DNA from: an uncultured Lachnospiraceae bacterium
GTDB lineage: Bacteria; Bacillota; Clostridia; Lachnospirales; Lachnospiraceae
Assembly: GCA_900313265.1 (NCBI GenBank)
Contig: OMRN01000336.1
Span: 1-6,891, forward strand
DNA: 6,891 nt
Reading direction: 5' to 3'
A program made the translations under genes and the position numbers. Below the pieces are notes generated by a model. That model ran no database searches. It had not been told where the DNA came from and was given only the letters and a program-made list of their open reading frames with translations. This document shows, one piece after another, positions 1 to 5,268 of this stretch; position 1 is the stretch's first letter, and each line of letters opens with the position of its first letter.

Positions 1-1
1 C

Positions 2-1201
2 GGAGGAATGGTGGATGTTGCGGCACCTTTTGCCGAACTTCGTAAGATTCCTTTTGAGCCGGAGAGAATCAATGCGCTTCTCGGAACTGATGTTTCCAAA
101 GAAGAGATGCTTGCGATTTTTGACCGTCTGGAACTTACCTTAAATGACGATCAGACCGAGATTACGATTCCGTCCTTCCGCCAGGATCTGGAAGGCTTCT
201 GTGATATCGCGGAAGAAGTGGCGAGATTCTACGGATACGACAAAATCCCCGTAACCCTTCCGAAGGGTGCTTCGGTTGCCGGAGGATTATCCTATAAACT
301 CCGTATTGAGGCAAAATGCAGGGATATTGCGGAATACTGCGGCTTTTCACAGAGCATGACCTATTCCTTCGAAAGTCCGAAGGTGTTCGATAAACTTCTT
401 CTGGATAAAGAGGATTCTTTACGAAAGGCGATTGTCATTTCCAATCCGCTCGGAGAAGATTTCTCCATCATGAGAACACTGCCGTTAAACGGTATGCTGA
501 CTTCGCTTGCAACCAATTTTAACCGCAGAAACAAAAATGTAAAACTTTACGAACTGGCCAATATTTATCTGCCGAAGGAACTTCCGCTTACGGATTATCC
601 GGACGAAAGAATGCAGCTGACCTTCGGATTCTACGGAGACGGCGATTTCTATTCCATGAAGGGCGTGATTGAAACACTTCTTTCCGGACTCGGCGCAAAG
701 AAGAAGGAAGAGTACGATCCGGCATCGGACAAGCCGTTCTTACATCCCGGCCGTCAGGCAAATGTGATTTATGACGGGGAAGTCATCGGATACCTCGGAG
801 AGGTTCATCCGCAGGTTGCCGATAACTACGGAATTAAAGGAAGGGTATATGTTGCGGTACTCGATATGCCGAAGATTATGCCGATTACTTCCTATGACCG
901 TAAATTTGAAGGCATTGCCAAATTCCCGGCGGTTACCCGTGATATCAGCATGGTTGTTCCCAAATCGGTTCTCGCCGGTGAAATTGAGCGCATGATTGCC
1001 CAGCGCGGCGGAAAAATCCTTGAAAGCTATGAACTTTTCGATATTTACGAGGGAGAGCAGATTGACAGGGAGCATAAATCCATGGCATATGCACTTGTTT
1101 TCCGTGATAAGAATAAGACTTTGCAGGATGAGGATGTCAATGCGGCTATGAAGAAGATTATGAACGGACTTACATCGCTCGGAATCGAACTTCGTAAGTA
1201 A
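2..1201 (+). CDS. pheT: Phenylalanine--tRNA ligase beta subunit, C-terminal part (5' truncated by window edge)
   Basis: This is the C-terminal half of the beta chain of phenylalanyl-tRNA synthetase, a cytoplasmic alpha2-beta2 enzyme that charges tRNA-Phe. The first 400 codons or so lie off the left edge, since the family is usually near 800 residues and about 399 are visible. Counting from the Met at nt 8, a B5 domain spans about residues 15-80, with the typical RINALLGTDV, IPSFRQDLEG and EEVARFYGYDKIP segments. The catalytic-like class II core fold of the beta chain spans about 85-290. An FDX-ACB anticodon-binding domain closes the protein at about 300-397, starting near KFPAVTRDISMVVP and ending with a TAA stop. 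The ATG at nt 8 is preceded by GGAGG, but the frame is open to the window start (Gly-Gly-Met) and B5 would begin right after it, so it is an internal Met. pheS is expected upstream, outside the window. Confidence 0.96.
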   Translation, partial: GGMVDVAAPFAELRKIPFEPERINALLGTDVSKEEMLAIFDRLELTLNDDQTEITIPSFRQDLEGFCDIAEEVARFYGYDKIPVTLPKGASVAGGLSYKLRIEAKCRDIAEYCGFSQSMTYSFESPKVFDKLLLDKEDSLRKAIVISNPLGEDFSIMRTLPLNGMLTSLATNFNRRNKNVKLYELANIYLPKELPLTDYPDERMQLTFGFYGDGDFYSMKGVIETLLSGLGAKKKEEYDPASDKPFLHPGRQANVIYDGEVIGYLGEVHPQVADNYGIKGRVYVAVLDMPKIMPITSYDRKFEGIAKFPAVTRDISMVVPKSVLAGEIERMIAQRGGKILESYELFDIYEGEQIDREHKSMAYALVFRDKNKTLQDEDVNAAMKKIMNGLTSLGIELRK

Positions 1202-1325
1202 GTACACGAATCGTTCTGCACCGTTCGTCATTCTTGTAAAGATCCGGAACGGATTATGTGACATAACGAAACTGTACAATGCGGTGCATGGCGGAGTAAT
1301 CTGTAAATAAAAAGGGGGGAAGTGT
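1202..1325. other. pheT to FIST-GGDEF intergenic region with nested inverted repeats
   Basis: This 124-nt gap has no GC-rich hairpin followed by a T-tract, so no clear intrinsic terminator for pheT is visible. Several short inverted repeats are present. GTACA (1202-1206) matches TGTAC (1273-1277), and TCGTT (1211-1215) matches AACGA (1265-1269). TGCACCG (1217-1223) matches CGGTGCA (1282-1288), CCGTTC (1221-1226) matches GAACGG (1247-1252), and there is a small local hairpin ATCCG-GAA-CGGAT (1242-1254). The pairings compete with each other, so this could be a leader RNA structure or chance. No convincing promoter was found, so read-through from pheT is possible. Confidence 0.3.
1314..1320 (+). 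promoter_or_regulatory. Ribosome binding site of the FIST-GGDEF gene
   Basis: A run of six G followed by A lies five nucleotides before the ATG at 1326. It is a strong Shine-Dalgarno-like purine tract and supports that ATG as the start. Confidence 0.75.
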
Positions 1326-3116
1326 ATGCGGCAGTTTCAGTTTCCGTATGAAAATGAAGACAAGTTTGTAAACAGTCTTCGAAAAATCAAGCAGTGGTGC
1401 AATTCATCGGTTACTTCGGCAGTACTTTTTCAGGTTTACACGTATACGCTTAACCGGCCGAAGGTGGAAACCGTCTGTGCCATCATCGAAAAAGAGATTC
1501 CCGACAGTTATATCATGGGATGCTCGACAAACGGCAATATTTTATTCGGGGATTACTGCGATTCGGAAGTCGTTGTAGTCTGCTCGGTATTTGAGTATTT
1601 TACGACCAAAATCAAAATCCTTCAGTTCCCGATTAATCCGCAGAATGCAAAGGAAGTTACGGATACTCTGATTCGTGAAACAAAAGAAAATGACTGGTGT
1701 AAATGCGTAATGTGCTTTACCACAATCCGCGGCATTTCCACTTCCGACTTCTGCGATAATCTTAAGAATCTTCCGGAACATATCCAGTTCTTCGGCGGCG
1801 GAGCCATGAACATCGATATGAATTCCGATTATGCGTTTGTCTTTTCTTCCGCCGGAAAAATCTCTGACCACTCGATTGTCTTTGCGCTGATGGGCGGTGA
1901 GGATTTTAACGTGGAATCCACGTTTATTACCGGATGGAAGCCTCTCGGCCGTAATCTTTTAGTAACGAAAGCCGAAGGCCCGATTCTTTACGAACTCGAA
2001 GGAAAACCGGCTTACGATACCTACTTCAAGTACTTAAACATCAAAAATGATGAGCATTTCTTTAACAATACCCTGGAGTTTCCGTTCTTTTACGAACATA
2101 ACGGAATCAATATTTTAAGAGCGCCTACGGCAGCACAGGAAGACGGAAGTCTGGTCATGACGGCCAATATGGAAGAGAATGTGAAAGCCAGAATTGCTTA
2201 CGGGGATCCGTGGACCATTCTTGCAAAGGTCGATGAGGAAGCGTTAAATTTCAAGAATTTTATTCCGGAAGCCCTTTTTGTATTCTCCTGTGCAGCCAGA
2301 AAAACGTTCTGGGGAGTGGAGGAAGCCGGAAAGGAAACCAGGCCGTTCCAGTCGTTAGCTCCGACATCCGGATTCTATACATCCGGAGAATTCTTACGTA
2401 CCGACGGTCATGTGAATCAGCATAATGTAACACTGGTGGTTGCTGCCATGCGTGAAGGCAAACGAAATCTCGACAAAATGCCCGAAGCGGAATTAAACGA
2501 GCAGGAGTTTTCGGGAAGTGTTTCGATGATTAACCGTCTGGCTACCTTTATTCAGGCTGCGACGGAGGAACTGGAGGAAGCGAACGAACAGTTAAGACTG
2601 GCAGCAATTATTGACGGTCTTACTCAGATTTACAACCGGCGGGAAATTCAAAGAAGAATTATTGAAGAAGCAGATGCGGCAAATGCCGTATTTTCGGAGA
2701 ATAATCCGGAAAAAGCTGTAAAACCGAACTGCTTAATTATGATTGATATCGATGATTTCAAGACGATAAATGATGAATTCGGGCATCAAAAGGGAGATGA
2801 GGTTTTACAGAAACTTGCCGAAATGATGAAGACGATTTCAACCCAGAATGTACCGGACAGCAGTGTGGGACGATGGGGCGGAGAGGAATTCATGATTCTT
2901 CTTCCGAATACGGATATTAAGAAAGCATCGGTCATTGCGGAACTTTTACGCGTAAACTTTGCTTCAATTGATTTTGAGGAGGCGCATTACCGGACAATCA
3001 GTGTCGGTGTGACGCAGATGATTCCGGGAGAAGATGCCGATACATACTGTATGCGCGTGGATACGGCCCTTTATCGGGGAAAGAATAACGGAAAGAACCA
3101 GGTGGTTGTACTGTAA
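1326..3116 (+). CDS. FIST sensor domain-containing diguanylate cyclase (FIST_N/FIST_C-GGDEF)
   Basis: This 596-residue soluble protein is predicted to make c-di-GMP from two GTP in response to a ligand bound by its FIST domain; FIST domains are thought to sense small molecules such as amino acids. FIST_N covers about residues 30-228, with the MGCSTNGNI segment near the start. FIST_C covers about 229-378, with YDTYFKYL at 230, FSCAAR at 320-325, SGFYTSGEF, and NVTLVVAAMREG at its end. A charged heptad-like helix (about 397-428) links to the GGDEF domain (about 429-596). That domain has DGLTQIYNRR at 430-439, the metal-binding DIDDFK at 474-479, GHQKGDE, and an intact active-site GGEEF at 518-522, so it should be catalytic. 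The position of the RxxD inhibitory site reads VPDS (509-512), so classical product inhibition is probably missing. There are no membrane segments or signal peptide. A strong ribosome binding site supports the start. It is followed by a convergent unit. Confidence 0.93.
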   Translation: MRQFQFPYENEDKFVNSLRKIKQWCNSSVTSAVLFQVYTYTLNRPKVETVCAIIEKEIPDSYIMGCSTNGNILFGDYCDSEVVVVCSVFEYFTTKIKILQFPINPQNAKEVTDTLIRETKENDWCKCVMCFTTIRGISTSDFCDNLKNLPEHIQFFGGGAMNIDMNSDYAFVFSSAGKISDHSIVFALMGGEDFNVESTFITGWKPLGRNLLVTKAEGPILYELEGKPAYDTYFKYLNIKNDEHFFNNTLEFPFFYEHNGINILRAPTAAQEDGSLVMTANMEENVKARIAYGDPWTILAKVDEEALNFKNFIPEALFVFSCAARKTFWGVEEAGKETRPFQSLAPTSGFYTSGEFLRTDGHVNQHNVTLVVAAMREGKRNLDKMPEAELNEQEFSGSVSMINRLATFIQAATEELEEANEQLRLAAIIDGLTQIYNRREIQRRIIEEADAANAVFSENNPEKAVKPNCLIMIDIDDFKTINDEFGHQKGDEVLQKLAEMMKTISTQNVPDSSVGRWGGEEFMILLPNTDIKKASVIAELLRVNFASIDFEEAHYRTISVGVTQMIPGEDADTYCMRVDTALYRGKNNGKNQVVVL

Positions 3117-3157
3117 TTTAAGCCGGATTATTCCGGATGGAGATATTTTGAAAAATT

Positions 3158-3186
3158 ACTGCCGGAGGTGTTATGCCTCCGGCAGT
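3158..3186. terminator. Bidirectional intrinsic terminator between convergent genes
   Basis: A perfect 11-bp stem (3158-3168 with 3176-3186, GC-rich core GCCGGAGG) encloses the 7-nt loop TGTTATG. On the minus strand the stem is followed by AATTTTT, a good T-tract, so it should terminate the polymerase-YolD transcript. On the plus strand it is followed by only TTTAAA, so termination of the FIST-GGDEF transcript is probably weaker. The minus-strand YolD-like gene ends inside it: its last sense codons form the upstream arm and its TAA lies in the loop. A smaller hairpin, CCGGA-TTAT-TCCGG (3123-3136), lies just after the FIST-GGDEF stop. Confidence 0.8.
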
Positions 3187-3374
3187 TTAAATGTATCTGC
3201 TTCGTTTTTTATGACATCTTCATAGCCGCTTAGCGCCGCAAAAGGTGCAAACTGGGCGGCACGGTCATGTAAGGACATATGCGGCCTCTTTTCGGATACA
3301 TGGTGCTCAAGGTCAATGATGTCTTTGTAGATTTCTCTCGGATTCGGTTCTTTTTCCGTAATTCCCTTTGTCAT
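3171..3374 (-). CDS. Short YolD-like protein paired with the Y-family polymerase
   Basis: This 67-residue protein carries the signature SLHDRAAQFAPFAALSG (residues 34-50), followed by YEDVI. The stretch matches the conserved core of YolD-like proteins, which sit next to UmuC-like polymerases in Firmicutes (for example YqjX with YqjW) and have been proposed to act as UmuD-like accessory factors. It starts 24 nt after the polymerase stop, so both should be on one transcript. A modest CAGG ribosome binding site precedes the ATG. The N-terminal 33 residues are polar and charged. The protein ends 12 residues after the core, whereas family members I recall run on for about 40-60 more residues with a second domain. 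This copy therefore looks truncated or is a minimal variant. Its last codons form the arm of the terminator. The family call rests on the motif and position. Confidence 0.8.
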   Translation of the reverse strand: MTKGITEKEPNPREIYKDIIDLEHHVSEKRPHMSLHDRAAQFAPFAALSGYEDVIKNEADTFKLPEA

Positions 3375-3398
3375 AATCTGCCTGCTTTCTTTATTCTC

Positions 3399-4997
3399 TC
3401 ATTCCGCTTTGTGTCCGCCGATCTGACGGTTTCTTTCGATGGCGGTTCCGCCTTCTTCCAAATTCATTCCCTTTAAAATAACATTTTTGCCGAATTTTTC
3501 CTGAAGTGCCAGCGTGGCTTTCTGCATTCGCCGTTCACGTTCTTCGTCCGCTTTTTCTTTTTCTTTATCCGTCTGAATTTCCATGCCGGCGTTATTACCG
3601 GAAAGATCGAATAAAGAAAGCTGGGTACCTTCGTCTGTCGGGATTTCATCCTCGTGAAGGAGATTGCAGGCGCAGATTGTAATCCGGCGAATTAACAAAT
3701 CGGGGTCAACGATTCGACGATACAAATCGGCTGCGGCACGTACCAGACAGGTGGCGGAAGAGGTGTAATGATCGATGTTTTCGCTTCCGTGTGCATGGGC
3801 GGGGGCAGGGCGCCCGTAATAATCGAGTGCGACTTCTCCCGTAAAAGGTCTGCCGGTTAACGCAACATGATAAGTACAGTCTTTCCAGGTGCGTCCGTCT
3901 TTTTCGATGACCAGACTTTCCCGGTCATAGTTTATGGTCAGTGTAATCAGTCTGGTAAAATAATCTTTACGGACAAGGTCAAGTGCAAGAGACTGCATCA
4001 TTTCTTTCACAATCAGAAGACCTTTGTCATATTCGTAGGGCGTGGATAAAACCTGTCCGGACGATAAGGAATTATGTTCCGGACGGTAGGATTTGATTTC
4101 TTCGATAGTGGCCGGCTCCCATCCCCAGGCATGGTCGATTAACAGTTCCGCATTGATTCCGAAGGTGCTGTATAAAATATCTTCGTTGGTCAGACTCAGT
4201 GCCGCGATGTCGCCCATGGTAAAAACACCGATTTTTTCAAGCCTTTTGGAAATGCCGCGTCCGACGCGCCAGAAATCGGTAAGGGGCCGGTGACACCATA
4301 AAAGCTCCCGGTAGGAGATTTCATTAAGTTCGGCAATCCGCACCCCGTCTTCGTTTGCGGGAACATGTTTGGCCACGATATCCATTGCTACCTTGGCTAA
4401 GTAAAGATTGCTTCCGATGCCGGCTGTGGCGGTGATTCCGGTGCTTTTTAAGACATCGCGGATCATCTGAATGCACAGTTCCTTTGCTGTCATGCGGTAC
4501 GTTTGAAGATAGGCAGTGACATCAATAAAGACTTCGTCAATCGAATAAACATGAATATCCTGCGCACTGACATATTTTAAGTAAATCGAAAAAATCTTAC
4601 CGCTGATTTCTTCATACATACGCATACGGGGCGGTGCGACAATGTAGGAAAGTTCCAGGGACTCATCCGCGGCAAGGGCGTTTGCATCAGAAGAAGAGGA
4701 GCGGAAGTGATATTCACCGCTTTCGTCTTTTTCGGCTTTCCCGCGTCGGACGGCGAGATTTAACCGTTCACGGTTCACTTCTTTTACCCGTTCAACCACT
4801 TCAAAAAGCCTGGCGCGTCCGGAAATACCGTATGCTTTTAAAGAAGGAGTGACCGCGAGGCAGATGGTTTTCTCGGTCCGGGAAGGATCGGCCACGACAA
4901 GGTTTGTCGTCAGCGGATCCAGCCCCCGGTCCATACATTCGACGGAGGCATAGAAGGATTTTAAATCAATTGCAATGTAACATTTATCGTTATCCAT
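3399..4997 (-). CDS. Y-family translesion DNA polymerase (UmuC/UvrX/YqjW-like)
   Basis: This 532-residue protein is an error-prone polymerase that copies past DNA lesions during the SOS response. From the chosen start, motif I YIAIDLKSFYASVEC (7-21) gives the metal ligand D11 and a probable steric-gate Y16. VYSIDEVFID supplies the catalytic D154 and E155. A helix-hairpin region follows (GIGSNLYLAKVAMD, then FWRVGRGISKRLEKIGV), and after it a little-finger domain. TQLSLFDL near residues 458-465 is a canonical beta-clamp-binding motif. The tail has a charged helix and the ending RNRQIGGHKAE. A polar insert around 85-110 (RRGKAEK..FRSSSSD) interrupts the palm, as I recall for clostridial relatives of YqjW. 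An ATG ten codons upstream (5027) would add a hydrophobic MFLFWLLFGI, but it lies in the LexA box very close to the predicted transcript start, so 4997 is preferred. It is followed by a YolD-like gene. Confidence 0.93.
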   Translation of the reverse strand: MDNDKCYIAIDLKSFYASVECMDRGLDPLTTNLVVADPSRTEKTICLAVTPSLKAYGISGRARLFEVVERVKEVNRERLNLAVRRGKAEKDESGEYHFRSSSSDANALAADESLELSYIVAPPRMRMYEEISGKIFSIYLKYVSAQDIHVYSIDEVFIDVTAYLQTYRMTAKELCIQMIRDVLKSTGITATAGIGSNLYLAKVAMDIVAKHVPANEDGVRIAELNEISYRELLWCHRPLTDFWRVGRGISKRLEKIGVFTMGDIAALSLTNEDILYSTFGINAELLIDHAWGWEPATIEEIKSYRPEHNSLSSGQVLSTPYEYDKGLLIVKEMMQSLALDLVRKDYFTRLITLTINYDRESLVIEKDGRTWKDCTYHVALTGRPFTGEVALDYYGRPAPAHAHGSENIDHYTSSATCLVRAAADLYRRIVDPDLLIRRITICACNLLHEDEIPTDEGTQLSLFDLSGNNAGMEIQTDKEKEKADEERERRMQKATLALQEKFGKNVILKGMNLEEGGTAIERNRQIGGHKAE

Positions 4998-5021
4998 AAT
5001 TCCAAAAAGCAGCCAAAACAA

Positions 5022-5033
5022 AAACATATGTTC
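5022..5033 (-). promoter_or_regulatory. LexA (SOS) operator of the polymerase-YolD unit
   Basis: Read on the minus strand the site is GAACATATGTTT, which fits the Gram-positive LexA box GAAC-N4-GTTC with one change, and the GAAC-N4-GTTT form that I recall from clostridia. The inner ten bases form a perfect palindrome. It starts about 9 nt past the -10 hexamer, so bound LexA would cover the start of transcription. SOS control is the usual regulation for this polymerase family. Confidence 0.75.
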
Positions 5034-5042
5034 TATAAAATG

Positions 5043-5071
5043 ATTTTATCATTGATGCCGGAATAAAGCAA
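5043..5071 (-). promoter_or_regulatory. Sigma-A type promoter of the polymerase-YolD unit
   Basis: On the minus strand, -35 TTGCTT (5066-5071) and -10 TAAAAT (5043-5048) are separated by exactly 17 nt. The predicted transcript start is near 5036, giving a leader of about 39 nt to the ATG at 4997. The -10 sits inside a 15-nt inverted repeat, AATGAT-TTT-ATCATT (5039-5053, plus-strand reading). Confidence 0.65.
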
Positions 5072-5100
5072 GGGTTTGCCGATAAATAGAACGAAAGAGG

Positions 5101-5160
5101 ATAAAAGCAAAAAAAGATAAGAAAAAAGGCTGAAAACATATGAAAAACATATGAAAAAAC
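5101..5160. repeat. Phased A-tracts and CATATG repeats in the divergent promoter region
   Basis: Six A-tracts (5103-5106, 5109-5115, 5122-5127, 5133-5136, 5143-5147, 5154-5159) have centres mostly 10-12 bp apart, the arrangement that gives intrinsically bent DNA. Within them AAAACATATG occurs at 5133-5142 and 5144-5153, 11 bp apart, and a third copy lies at 5021-5030 in the LexA box. The last A-tract is about 11 nt upstream of the plus-strand -35 region, where an UP element would be. Confidence 0.6.
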
Positions 5161-5170
5161 CGAGAATTGC

Positions 5171-5199
5171 TTTATTTTATGCGGCATAAATGGTAAAAT
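5171..5199 (+). promoter_or_regulatory. Extended -10 promoter of the 7TM-PAS-GGDEF-EAL gene
   Basis: An extended -10 TGG-TAAAAT (5191-5199) is preceded, with a 17-nt spacer, by a weak -35-like TTTATT (5171-5176). A better TTGCTT at 5167-5172 is 21 nt away, too far for normal spacing. Transcription would start near 5206, leaving a leader of about 63 nt. Upstream A-tracts may compensate for the poor -35. The spacer contains the inverted repeat TTTATGC-G-GCATAAA (5176-5190). Confidence 0.5.
5176..5190. promoter_or_regulatory. 15-nt inverted repeat in promoter spacer, possible operator
   Basis: The site TTTATGC-G-GCATAAA has perfect 7-nt arms around one base. It fills the spacer between the -35 region and the extended -10 of the downstream signalling gene. 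That is where a repressor, or a MerR-like activator, could act. No regulator is recognised, and AT-rich DNA yields such repeats by chance at some rate. Confidence 0.4.
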
Positions 5200-5256
5200 A
5201 ACATCAAAGGGATTCTTACGGAAAAATCACTCATGGATGTGAGTAAATAAAGCATC

Positions 5257-5261
5257 GGAAG
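5257..5261 (+). promoter_or_regulatory. Ribosome binding site of the 7TM-PAS-GGDEF-EAL gene
   Basis: GGAAG lies 7 nt before the ATG at 5269. An in-frame TAA at 5248-5250 rules out a longer N-terminus, so the start is well fixed. Confidence 0.7.
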
Positions 5262-5268
5262 ACATTTA

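Noticed and set aside
3..10. GGAGG followed by ATG at position 8, looking like a gene start
   Set aside because: The frame is open to the window edge and the protein continues a much larger synthetase subunit; the Met is internal.
740..1279. Minus-strand open frame of 179 codons opposite pheT
   Set aside because: It lies antisense to a well-recognised conserved gene, shows no family features, and has no plausible independent context.
1542..1871. Minus-strand open frame of 109 codons inside the FIST-GGDEF gene
   Set aside because: Shadow of the conserved FIST domain coding frame; no recognisable motif.
4998..5027. Ten-codon N-terminal extension of the polymerase (hydrophobic)
   Set aside because: It lies in the LexA operator within about 10 nt of the predicted transcript start, leaving no room for a ribosome binding site. 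Family proteins start next to motif I.
5133..5153. CATATG repeats as additional LexA boxes
   Set aside because: They lack the GAAC/GTTC half-sites required in Gram-positive LexA boxes.
5206..5268. Possible c-di-GMP riboswitch in the leader of the 7TM signalling gene
   Set aside because: Only a weak hairpin (5229-5244) is visible, and no GEMM-like conserved core was found in the leader of about 63 nt.
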